From NCBI GenBank assembly GCA_934270565.1, contig CAKQPR010000008.1:1-64000 (forward strand): a DNA stretch of 64,000 bases, in the 5' to 3' direction. Position numbers and translations under genes: made by a program. The notes beneath the pieces are model-generated. The model was not told where the DNA came from. It was given only the letters and a program-made list of their open reading frames with translations, and did not search any database. How positions within the stretch are numbered: the stretch's first letter is position 1; every line of letters starts with the position of its first letter. Shown here piece after piece: positions 52,435 through 60,675 of the stretch. Source of the DNA: an uncultured Clostridia bacterium. GTDB taxonomy: Bacteria > Bacillota > Clostridia > Christensenellales > Pumilibacteraceae.

Positions 52435-53637
52435 TCAAACGAAGAAATCCGGGTTGCCGGGCAATTCTGCTACCGGCTTATCCAATGCGACTTTGAGCAT
52501 AAGTTTGGCTTTCGTTACCTCGGTTTCGTTTCCGTCGGAATCGATCACGATAACGGATCGACCGTTGGTATAAACGATCGTTCCGTCGTGCGCAATATCG
52601 TAAGCGATAACGCCGCGGGCAATCGTTGTTGACTCGCCTGCTCTGTCGCGTTTTTTAAGAACCCAGTCGCGCGGTGCGATACCGGCAAATTTTTCTTTGC
52701 GTTTTGTGTTCGATTTCAGATTCTTTTCCGCCTGAATTTTATATCCGTCGATTACGATGTCGCGTTCGCTCTTCTGTTTCGCGGGGTTTTCGCCGTCGGT
52801 TTTCGTTATAAAACCCTTGCCTGTGAAAATTCTGGTAAACGCTTCCAGAAATTTGTAAATAGCGTAAATTATTCTGAACGGAATAAGAAGGATTTCGAGA
52901 AAAACGTTCGGTTTTTTAAGCTTTTCCGAAGTCGGGCGCTCGATATAATACAGATTACCGTTTTTATCGTCGCGCGGGTGGATAAGCGAATGTTTTTCGT
53001 CTGATAAAACCTCGGTTATTTCTCGGCTCGACAGGTCGTAAGAAGCTATCGAAGAGTTCGAATAGCGCACGAAATCGCCGTTATAATCACGACCTATACC
53101 GGCAGTGGAAAACAGAATTTTATTCCTGTCGGAAAGCGAAAACGACGGATGCTCGTCGCGTGAATCGCCGCCCGTAAGCGTTCGGCTTTCGCCGCTCTCT
53201 CCGAGTGAAAAAATGACGAGCGAGCTTGCGAACGGATCGTTTTTAATGCTCGTTACCAAACTCTTTCCGTCGGGCGAAACGTCTATATCACCGTATTCGC
53301 AGTCGGCACCGTGAACGACGTTGCCTTCCGTTTGTTTCGGATCGATCGCCGAAGCGGAAACGACGCCCGAAGATCTTTCGATTGTTGCCGAGTAATAAAA
53401 AGTATCTCCGCGTAACGCAACGCCCGAAATTTCGCTGTCGAAGTTATCCGGCAGAGGTCGGCTCGGTTCTGTCTGCATAAACGCCGCGCCCGAGCCGCTA
53501 CGTTTCCATTCCGACGATCTGGCGATTTCGGCGGCGGTTTCGCGATAACGTTCGGTAAAACCGCATTTACGTTCCGTTACGCCGTTTTCTCCCGTAAGAA
53601 TAAAGCCGTCTTTTTCGGAAATGATTATTTTCTTCAA
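52435..53637 (-). CDS. Unknown protein with propeller-like repeats and a hydrophobic helix
   Basis: A 400-aa protein of no family I recognise. The first ~225 residues have TolB/WD-like repeats (GDIDVSPDGKSLVTSIKNDP, DEHPSFSLSDRNKILFSTAGIG), then one hydrophobic segment KPNVFLEILLIPFRIIYAIYKFLEAFTRIF (~240-269) that may contact the membrane, then a basic stretch and a short propeller-like tail. It starts at TTG, with AGGAG 6 nt upstream. Alone under its promoter. Confidence 0.6.
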   Translation of the reverse strand: MKKIIISEKDGFILTGENGVTERKCGFTERYRETAAEIARSSEWKRSGSGAAFMQTEPSRPLPDNFDSEISGVALRGDTFYYSATIERSSGVVSASAIDPKQTEGNVVHGADCEYGDIDVSPDGKSLVTSIKNDPFASSLVIFSLGESGESRTLTGGDSRDEHPSFSLSDRNKILFSTAGIGRDYNGDFVRYSNSSIASYDLSSREITEVLSDEKHSLIHPRDDKNGNLYYIERPTSEKLKKPNVFLEILLIPFRIIYAIYKFLEAFTRIFTGKGFITKTDGENPAKQKSERDIVIDGYKIQAEKNLKSNTKRKEKFAGIAPRDWVLKKRDRAGESTTIARGVIAYDIAHDGTIVYTNGRSVIVIDSDGNETEVTKAKLMLKVALDKPVAELPGNPDFFV

Positions 53638-53665
53638 GGTTTACTCCTGTTGCTTTCTTATTATA

Positions 53666-53694
53666 ATTATACCATAATTATAGCTATATTGCAA
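53666..53694 (-). promoter_or_regulatory. Promoter of the propeller-like protein gene
   Basis: On the minus strand: TTGCAA, a 17-bp spacer and a perfect TATAAT. Confidence 0.7.
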
Positions 53695-53743
53695 GTCGTT
53701 ACGGCACGTTGAGAAAAAAGCGTTACATTGTTTTCGGCAAGTA

Positions 53744-53775
53744 AAAGCGGCCCGAGTTATTCGAACCGCCGCTTT
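53744..53775 (-). terminator. Terminator of mntP
   Basis: AAAGCGGC/GCCGCTTT stem with a 16-nt loop, then TTTTACTT on the minus strand. Confidence 0.7.
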
Positions 53776-53791
53776 GAATTATGTAGATTTA

Positions 53792-54364
53792 TCAGAAAAA
53801 CACGCCTTCGACAAAGATTTTAATACCGATAATGACGAGAATAATGCCGCCAATCAGTTCGGCTTTGTCGGCGAGCAACGTTCCGAACTTTTTACCGATA
53901 TAAACCGAAGCCACACTTATGGCGAACGTTACGGCGGCGAAAATACCGCAACATACGAAAACGTTCAGAGCCAACTCGCCCGCGCTTTCCAACGCAAGCA
54001 GGCTTACGCCCACGGCAAGCGCGTCGATCGACGTTGCGACAGCCTGAATCAGAAGCGCCGGAATCGAAAGCGGTTTATGTTCTTCGTCCGATTTTTTGAA
54101 CGCTTCGAAAATCATTTTACCGCCGATAAAACCGAGAAGTATAAGCGCAACGTAAGGCGCGACCGACGCTACGACGTCCGCAAAAAGGCTCGAAGCGAAA
54201 TAGCCTATTAGCGGCATTATGCCCTGAAAGACGCCGTAGAACAGCGCGATAAGCAGGACTTTCGGGGTTTTCATTTCGGGTTCGGCAAGCCCGTTGCTCA
54301 TTCCGACGGCGCTGGCGTCCATACTGAGCCCTACGCTTGTGAATAAGACGTCGAGTAATTGCAT
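53792..54364 (-). CDS. mntP: Manganese exporter MntP
   Basis: A 190-aa membrane protein with six spans. SVGLSMDASAVGMSNGL (~11-27) and AVATSIDALAVGVSLLAL (~108-125) hold the conserved Asp residues of MntP. A manganese riboswitch directly precedes it, so it is induced by manganese. GGAG lies before the ATG. The MntP-like gene at 40072 lacks such a leader. Confidence 0.92.
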   Translation of the reverse strand: MQLLDVLFTSVGLSMDASAVGMSNGLAEPEMKTPKVLLIALFYGVFQGIMPLIGYFASSLFADVVASVAPYVALILLGFIGGKMIFEAFKKSDEEHKPLSIPALLIQAVATSIDALAVGVSLLALESAGELALNVFVCCGIFAAVTFAISVASVYIGKKFGTLLADKAELIGGIILVIIGIKIFVEGVFF

Positions 54365-54390
54365 AACTTCTCTCCTTTACACAAAAAAAG

Positions 54391-54500
54391 CGAGACTCCG
54401 CACCTAAAAGTGCGTAAGTCTCGTCGTTTACGATCAAACCTGAGCAAAGCTCATTGTGTAGACTTAATCCCCCGAGCGCGGGGCGACTACTCCCTTACAG
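54391..54500 (-). ncRNA. Manganese (yybP-ykoY) riboswitch with terminator
   Basis: On the minus strand P1 (GTAAG...CTTAC) closes a three-way fold with the hallmark GGGAGTAG loop (54487-54496 region) and a second conserved loop ACGAGAC. The 3' P1 strand can instead join a GC-rich terminator stem (CGAGACT...AGTCTCG, 54391-54423) followed by T7. Metal binding would free mntP from termination. Confidence 0.8.
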
Positions 54501-54507
54501 TAACAAT

Positions 54508-54536
54508 ATATTAGCATATCCGAAAAAATATGTCAA
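54508..54536 (-). promoter_or_regulatory. Promoter of the riboswitch-mntP unit
   Basis: On the minus strand: a perfect TTGACA, a 17-bp spacer and TAATAT; start expected at ~54501. Confidence 0.75.
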
Positions 54537-54560
54537 CGATTTTTCGGCGGTTGCGCTTAT

Positions 54561-55646
54561 TTACTTATAAACTTCGTCTATCACCGCGCCGCCGAGGCAT
54601 CTTTCGCCGTCGTAAAGAACGGCGTATTGCCCTGCCGTAACGGCGCGCTGAGGCTCGACGAATTCGATAAAAACTCCGTCGTCGCCTTCGAAAGAAACCC
54701 GAACGGGCTGTTCGGACTGACGATAACGGAATTTTGCGGTAAGCCTGCACGGCTTTTTATCCCACTTGCCTATAATGTTAAGCCCGCTTCCGCGCATTGC
54801 CGAGCTGAAAAGTTCCTCGCCTTCGCCGCACGAAACAACGAGCTCGTTAGTGTCAAGCCGTTTTTCGACCACATACCAGCGGCTTTGATCCTCGCCGGAA
54901 ACCCCGCCTATGCCGAGCCCTTTTCGCTGACCGAGCGTGTAATACATAAGTCCGTAATGTTCGCCGACCTCGCGACCGTGAATATCGACTATTTTACCTT
55001 TCTTCGAGGGCAGATACTCGGACAGAAACGCGCGGAATTTGCGCTCGCCGATGAAACAAATGCCGGTACTGTCTTTTTTACGAGCGGTTACGAGATCGTT
55101 TTCGATCGCGATACGGCGCACTTCGGGTTTTACGAGATCACCGAGCGGAAACAGCACGCGCGTAAGCTGATCGGTCGTAACCTGATTGAGGAAATAAGTC
55201 TGATCCTTATTTTCGTCGGCGGCTTTCAGCAGAACGGGCGCACCGTCATATTCGCCCGCTTTGCAGTAATGTCCCGTCGCGATATAATCCGCGCCGAGCC
55301 CGAGCGCATATTGCTTGAACGGAGCGAATTTGATTTCGCGGTTGCAAAGAACATCCGGATTAGGCGTTCTGCCCTTTCGGTATTCCTCGAGAAAATATTC
55401 GAATACGCGGTGCATGTATTCGTCGGCAAAATTTACAGAATAGCACGGAATACCGATTTTGCCGCAAACGCCAACTACGTCCTGCCAGTCCTCGGCGGCG
55501 GTGCAACACCCCGAGCCGTCTTCCTCTTCCCAGTTGTGCATAAAAAGACCGATTACGTCGTACCCCTGCTCTTTAAGCAAAAGCGCAGCGACGGAACTGT
55601 CCACCCCTCCGCTCATACCTACAACGACGCGCTTTTTTTCGCTCAT
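54561..55646 (-). CDS. mnmA: tRNA-specific 2-thiouridylase
   Basis: A 361-aa enzyme that thiolates U34 of Lys, Glu and Gln tRNAs. PP-loop VVVGMSGGVDSSVAALLL (~6-23), NPDVLCNREIKF (~97-108, Cys nucleophile), GADYIATGHY, KDQTYFL, and DSTGICFIGERKF (second Cys). The ATG at 55646 overlaps the tsaD stop (ATGA), giving coupled translation. Confidence 0.95.
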   Translation of the reverse strand: MSEKKRVVVGMSGGVDSSVAALLLKEQGYDVIGLFMHNWEEEDGSGCCTAAEDWQDVVGVCGKIGIPCYSVNFADEYMHRVFEYFLEEYRKGRTPNPDVLCNREIKFAPFKQYALGLGADYIATGHYCKAGEYDGAPVLLKAADENKDQTYFLNQVTTDQLTRVLFPLGDLVKPEVRRIAIENDLVTARKKDSTGICFIGERKFRAFLSEYLPSKKGKIVDIHGREVGEHYGLMYYTLGQRKGLGIGGVSGEDQSRWYVVEKRLDTNELVVSCGEGEELFSSAMRGSGLNIIGKWDKKPCRLTAKFRYRQSEQPVRVSFEGDDGVFIEFVEPQRAVTAGQYAVLYDGERCLGGAVIDEVYK

Positions 55647-56704
55647 TTCGCACCTCCCGTCACGAGGTCGGGTACGGCGTTCAGAGTAAGATCGGCTAAC
55701 CCCAAGCCCGCTTTCGCCGAGAAGTATCCGCGGGAAGCGATCATAACGGCATTGTCCGTGCAAAGGGTCGGCGGCGGGAAGCAAACTTTATATCCCGCTT
55801 TTTCGCCGCGTTCGAGCAAAGAAGTGCGCAAAAACGAATTGCTCGCAACCCCGCCGGCAAGAACTATCCGTTTCCGTTTTGCCTTTTTCGCGGCAACCAT
55901 TACCGCGTCAACGAGCATATTTACCGCCGCGGAAGTCAGCGAAGCGCAAACGTCCTCGACGGGAATCGGGTTGTTTTTTTGTCTGAGATTATGAACGTAA
56001 TTGACAACGGCGGTTTTCAGTCCGGAATAGCTCAGCGAAAGATCGTCCGAAACGTGACGACGATGAATAAACTCAATATTGTCTTTTCCGTTTTTTGCGA
56101 GTCGGTCGATTTCGGGTCCCCCCGGGTACGGAAGCCCGAGAAGTCTTGCGGTTTTGTCGAAAGCTTCGCCGATCGCGTCGTCGCGCGTCGATCCCAGAAC
56201 TTTATATTCGTTATAACCCGAAACGTCGATAATCAAGGTGTGCCCGCCGCTTGCAACTACCGCAAGGAAAGGCGGTTCAAGGTCGGGAAACGCAACGTAA
56301 TTAGCGGCAATGTGCCCTTCGATATGATCGACCTTGATAAGCGGAATACCGCTTGCGTAAGAAAGCGCCTTTGCCGCAGTTACACCGACGAGTAACGCTC
56401 CGACAAGTCCCGCGCCGTAAGTCACGGCTATAGCGTCGATTTCGGCGAGCGTAACGCTCGCTTTTTCGAGCGCTTCGTTTATAACGTTATTGACCGCCAT
56501 CGTGTGATTGCGCGAAGCCACTTCGGGAACGACGCCGCCGTAACGACGGTGGATTTCTATTTGCGAAGCAATCACGTTCGACAAAACTTCTCTGCCGTTG
56601 CGAACGACGGCTGCTGCGGTTTCGTCGCAAGAACTCTCTATCCCGAGCACCAGAACGTCCGGTTTCGACGCGATTTTATTGAATTTTTCGGTGGTATCGT
56701 ACAT
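55643..56704 (-). CDS. tsaD: tRNA threonylcarbamoyltransferase TsaD
   Basis: A 353-aa ASKHA-fold protein that, with TsaB/TsaE, makes t6A37 in ANN-decoding tRNAs. VLGIESSCDETAAAVV (~19-34), EVASRNHTMAVNNVINEAL (His pair), VTYGAGLVGALLVGV, HIEGHIAANY (metal His) and LSYSGLKTAVVNYV are intact. Upstream of mnmA, so two tRNA anticodon-loop modifiers are paired. Confidence 0.96.
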   Translation of the reverse strand: MYDTTEKFNKIASKPDVLVLGIESSCDETAAAVVRNGREVLSNVIASQIEIHRRYGGVVPEVASRNHTMAVNNVINEALEKASVTLAEIDAIAVTYGAGLVGALLVGVTAAKALSYASGIPLIKVDHIEGHIAANYVAFPDLEPPFLAVVASGGHTLIIDVSGYNEYKVLGSTRDDAIGEAFDKTARLLGLPYPGGPEIDRLAKNGKDNIEFIHRRHVSDDLSLSYSGLKTAVVNYVHNLRQKNNPIPVEDVCASLTSAAVNMLVDAVMVAAKKAKRKRIVLAGGVASNSFLRTSLLERGEKAGYKVCFPPPTLCTDNAVMIASRGYFSAKAGLGLADLTLNAVPDLVTGGAK

Positions 56705-56728
56705 TTTACGTCTTACGTCCTTCTTGAA

Positions 56729-56756
56729 AAAATGCGCCGAAGGTAAGGCGCATTTT
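56729..56756 (-). terminator. Terminator between prfB and tsaD
   Basis: A 10-bp stem AAAATGCGCC/GGCGCATTTT with an 8-nt loop, followed by a T6 run on the minus strand. Confidence 0.75.
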
Positions 56757-56777
56757 CCTTTACGCCGTGTTTCGGCG

Positions 56778-57875
56778 TTATGATTTTCTCAAATAATCGT
56801 TGATGAATTCGGTGATATTACCGTCCATAACCGAAGCGATATCGCCCGTTTCGTAGCCTGTGCGGTGATCTTTGACGAGCGTGTACGGCTGGAATACATA
56901 CGAGCGGATCTGACTGCCCCACTCGATCTTTTTGATTTCGCCTTTGATCGAGTTTGCTTTTTCGAGGTTTTCCGCTTCGCGCCGCTCAACAAGCTTGCTT
57001 ATAAGCATTTTCATGGCGGTTTCGCGGTTCTGAATCTGACTGCGCTCGTTCTGACACTGAACGACTATTCCCGTCGGAAGATGGGTGATCCGGACTGCCG
57101 AATCGGTCTTGTTGACGTGCTGACCGCCCGCGCCACCCGAACGATAAGTGTCGATTTTGAGTTCCTCGGGACGAATTTCGATCGAATTGTCCTGCTCGAT
57201 TTCGGGCATTACTTCGAGACTTGCAAAAGAAGTGTGCCGACGGCTCTGCGCGTCGAACGGCGAAATACGAACGAGTCTGTGCACGCCCTTTTCGGCTTTC
57301 AGATATCCGTAAGCGTTAGGTCCGGAAACCGTGAACGAAACGGACTTTATGCCCGCAACGTCCCCCGGGAGATAGTCGAGCTCTTCTACGGCAAAACCGT
57401 TTTTCTCGGCGTACATGCGGTACATGCGGTAAAGCATACTTACCCAGTCCTGCGCTTCCGTTCCGCCCGCGCCCGCCTGCAACATTAAGATAGCGTTGCA
57501 TTTGTCGTACTCGCCTTTAAGCAACGTCTCGAGGTGGAGATTTTCGATTTTCTCCCCCATCGAAACAAAGCTTTCGTCGAGTTCCGCAACAAGACTTTCG
57601 TCGGGCTCGGCTTCGATAAGTTCGATAAGCGTTGCCATATCGTCGAGACTTACGCGATACGATCTGAGCATCGCGAGCTTGTCCGAAATATATTTTGCTT
57701 CCGAATTGATTTCGGCGGCGCGCTTCGGGTTCGAATACAAGTCGGGATCGGACTGAAGCTTGTCGAGCTCGGCGGCGCGGCCGTTCATTTTTTCCACGTC
57801 GAACGCTTTACAACAGTCGTCGAATTTAGCGGATAGATTTTTGAGTTTGAATTTATAATCGTCTGTCGTCAGCAT
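56778..57875 (-). CDS. prfB: Peptide chain release factor 2 (no programmed frameshift)
   Basis: A 365-aa RF2. Stop-recognition tripeptide SPF in ISPFDAQSRRHTSFAS (~206-221) and the peptidyl-transferase motif GGAGGQHVNKTDSAVRITHLPTG (~245-267). The usual in-frame TGA after ~25 codons, read through by +1 frameshift in many bacteria, is absent: the frame runs through. Follows secA, 10 nt away. Confidence 0.95.
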   Translation of the reverse strand: MLTTDDYKFKLKNLSAKFDDCCKAFDVEKMNGRAAELDKLQSDPDLYSNPKRAAEINSEAKYISDKLAMLRSYRVSLDDMATLIELIEAEPDESLVAELDESFVSMGEKIENLHLETLLKGEYDKCNAILMLQAGAGGTEAQDWVSMLYRMYRMYAEKNGFAVEELDYLPGDVAGIKSVSFTVSGPNAYGYLKAEKGVHRLVRISPFDAQSRRHTSFASLEVMPEIEQDNSIEIRPEELKIDTYRSGGAGGQHVNKTDSAVRITHLPTGIVVQCQNERSQIQNRETAMKMLISKLVERREAENLEKANSIKGEIKKIEWGSQIRSYVFQPYTLVKDHRTGYETGDIASVMDGNITEFINDYLRKS

Positions 57876-57884
57876 TCTTTATCC

Positions 57885-60605
57885 TTAATTGTTCTGATCT
57901 TTTCCCATGCAGCAATTTTTGTATTTTTTGCCGCTGCCGCACGGACACGGATCGTTTCTTCCGACCGAACCTGCTTTGACGGCTTTTGCGACGGGAGCCG
58001 CACCGCCGTCGCGGTTGGTTACCATTTCGACTTTCTGCTCTTCGCGTTTCGGAGCGCGTTCGACGTTGACGTGCATAAGGAGCGAAACGATTTCTTCTTC
58101 CATTTTCGCCGTCATTTCTTCGAACATTTCAAGCCCCGCTTTCTTGTAAGCGGCAACGGGATCCTGATTTCCGTAAGCTTTGAGTACTATACCCTTGCGG
58201 AGCTGATCCATCGAGTCGATATGATCCATCCATTTCGAATCGATTACGCGGAGCATAATAACGCGTTCGATTTCCGAAAAGTCGATCGGAGCGCCCGCCT
58301 CTTTGCCGATTTCGTCGGCTTCGGCGATTTTATCTTCGTAAGCGTCCTTGACGGCTTCGTAAAGCTGATCCTTGATTTCGTCGAGCGCCCATTTTTCCAT
58401 ACGTTCCTGCGTAAGGAAATCTTCCTCTCCGGGGAGGAGACGGCGTTCGATTTCTTTGTTGAGCGTTTCGAAATCCCACTCATCCCAGTCAACGTGCTCG
58501 TCGGTGTATTCGTCAACGAGTTTTTCGACCTGTCCGCGCATCATCTTAAGAATCTGATCGTGCGCGTTGATTCCGTCGAGAACTTTGTTGCGCTCACCGT
58601 AAATGATGGTACGCTGAACGTTCATAACGTTGTCGTATTCGAGGACCTGACGGCGGGTCGTGTAGTTCTGACCTTCGATATTGCGCTGAGCGTTCTCGAT
58701 CTGACGGGTGAGCATACCCATAGAGAACGGCGTATCCTCGTCGATCTTGAAGATTTCCGCTATGCGCTTCATTCTGTCGCCGCCGAAAAGACGGACGAGT
58801 TCGTCCTCCATCGAAAGATAGAAAACCGAAGAACCTATATCGCCCTGACGTCCGGCACGACCGCGAAGCTGATTGTCTATACGACGGGATTCGTGGCGCT
58901 CTGTACCGATGATGCGGAGACCGCCCGCGGCGATGACCTCTTCTTTCTCTTTGAGGACTTCGCCCTTATATTCGTCGTAGAATTTCTTATATTGTTCGCG
59001 TGCGCGAAGCACTTCTTCGTCGTCGGTGTTATAGTAAGACGTTGCCGCAGAAACCTGCTCTTCGCTCATACCGATTTCGCGCATACGTCTGATCGCAAGG
59101 TACTCCGCGTTGCCGCCGAGCATAATATCGGTACCGCGCCCCGCCATATTCGTCGCGATCGTAACGGCGCGAACCTTACCTGCCTGAGCGACGATTTCCG
59201 CTTCTTTTTCGTGGTTTTTCGCGTTAAGAACGTTGTGCGGTATCTTGGCTTTTACAAGCATCGCGGAAAGCTCTTCGCTCTTCTCGACGGTGGTAGTTCC
59301 TACGAGAACGGGCTGTCCTTTCTGATAGCTTGCCGTAATGTCGGCTACGACCGCGCGAAGTTTGCCGGCGCGCGTCGAATAGACCTGATCGTTCTCGTCG
59401 ATACGTTTGATCGGAAGGTTTGTCGGGATAGTAACGACGTCGAGGTTGTAAATATCTCTGAACTCGGCTTCTTCGGTCTTTGCCGTACCGGTCATACCGC
59501 TGAGCTTTTTGTAAAGTCTGAAATAATTCTGGAAAGTGATAGTCGCGAGCGTTTTGTTTTCGGACTGAATACGAACGTTTTCCTTCGCTTCGATAGCCTG
59601 ATGGAGACCGTCGCTGTAACGGCGTCCGTCCATAAGACGACCTGTAAATTCGTCAACGATTACGACTTCGCCCTTCTGATTTACGATATAATCCTTATCG
59701 AGTTTCATTATATAGTTGGCGCGGAGGGCGTTGTTTATATAATGGTTAAGCTCGATATTCTCTACGTCCGAAAGGTTGTCGATCGCGAAGAAACGCTCGG
59801 CTTTCGCTACGCCGTTTTCGGTAAGCGTAACCGCCTTTTTCTTCTCGTCGAGGTCGATATCGTCCGATTTAAGCGACTTTGCGAAGCGGTTAGCCACGAT
59901 GTACATTTCGCTGGACTTGCCGCCGCGGCCGGAAATAATAAGCGGGGTACGGGCTTCGTCGATAAGAATAGAGTCTACCTCGTCGATAATACAGAAGTTA
60001 AGCGGACGCTGAACTTTGTCGCGCTTATAAATAACCATATTGTCGCGAAGGTAATCGAAACCGAGCTCGTTATTCGTTCCGTAAGTTATATCGCAGTTGT
60101 ATGCGGCGCGTTTTGCGTCGTTATCCATGCCCGCGACCGCAACGCCTACGGTGAGCCCGAGGAAACGGTGAACCTTGCCCATCCATTCCGCGTCGCGGCG
60201 TGCGAGGTAATCGTTTACCGTAACGACGTGAACGCCCTTGCCTGTAAGCGCGTTAAGATAGGACGGCAAAGTCGCAACGAGCGTTTTACCTTCACCTGTT
60301 CTCATCTCCGCGATACGCCCCTGATGAAGGGCGATACCGCCGATAAGCTGAACGTGGAAATGTCTCATTCCGAGCACGCGCCAGCTTGCCTCGCGAACGG
60401 TGGCGAAAGCTTCGGGAAGAATATCGTCGAGCGTTTCGTAATTGTTTTCAAGACGATCTTTGAATTCGGCTGTTTTCGCTTTAAGCTGTTCGTCGGTGAG
60501 TTTTTTGTACTCCTCTTCGTATTTTTCGACTTTATCGGCGATTGCGTTAAGCTTTTTGATATGCCTGCGATTGTCGCTGCCCGTAATAAATGAAATAAGT
60601 CCCAT
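57885..60605 (-). CDS. secA: Preprotein translocase ATPase SecA
   Basis: A 906-aa protein. Walker A MRTGEGKTLVATLP (~103-116), DEVDSILIDEARTPLIISG (~209-227), VDEFTGR, LSGMTGTAKTE, NMAGRGTDI (~490-498), and the C-terminal zinc site PCPCGSGKKYKNCC (~886-899) that binds SecB or ribosomes. First gene upstream of prfB; ribosome site is weak (AAGG). Confidence 0.97.
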   Translation of the reverse strand: MGLISFITGSDNRRHIKKLNAIADKVEKYEEEYKKLTDEQLKAKTAEFKDRLENNYETLDDILPEAFATVREASWRVLGMRHFHVQLIGGIALHQGRIAEMRTGEGKTLVATLPSYLNALTGKGVHVVTVNDYLARRDAEWMGKVHRFLGLTVGVAVAGMDNDAKRAAYNCDITYGTNNELGFDYLRDNMVIYKRDKVQRPLNFCIIDEVDSILIDEARTPLIISGRGGKSSEMYIVANRFAKSLKSDDIDLDEKKKAVTLTENGVAKAERFFAIDNLSDVENIELNHYINNALRANYIMKLDKDYIVNQKGEVVIVDEFTGRLMDGRRYSDGLHQAIEAKENVRIQSENKTLATITFQNYFRLYKKLSGMTGTAKTEEAEFRDIYNLDVVTIPTNLPIKRIDENDQVYSTRAGKLRAVVADITASYQKGQPVLVGTTTVEKSEELSAMLVKAKIPHNVLNAKNHEKEAEIVAQAGKVRAVTIATNMAGRGTDIMLGGNAEYLAIRRMREIGMSEEQVSAATSYYNTDDEEVLRAREQYKKFYDEYKGEVLKEKEEVIAAGGLRIIGTERHESRRIDNQLRGRAGRQGDIGSSVFYLSMEDELVRLFGGDRMKRIAEIFKIDEDTPFSMGMLTRQIENAQRNIEGQNYTTRRQVLEYDNVMNVQRTIIYGERNKVLDGINAHDQILKMMRGQVEKLVDEYTDEHVDWDEWDFETLNKEIERRLLPGEEDFLTQERMEKWALDEIKDQLYEAVKDAYEDKIAEADEIGKEAGAPIDFSEIERVIMLRVIDSKWMDHIDSMDQLRKGIVLKAYGNQDPVAAYKKAGLEMFEEMTAKMEEEIVSLLMHVNVERAPKREEQKVEMVTNRDGGAAPVAKAVKAGSVGRNDPCPCGSGKKYKNCCMGKDQNN

Positions 60606-60675
60606 TACCTTAAGTGTTCTCCTTGCTTGCCTGTATTAGACCGAAACCGCGGTGCGGCTCGAAAAAAATCGAATT

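Noticed and set aside
58071..60593. An 840-codon open frame antisense to secA
   Set aside because: Its codons mirror secA, and the protein has no domain; long antisense frames come from codon bias in this genome.
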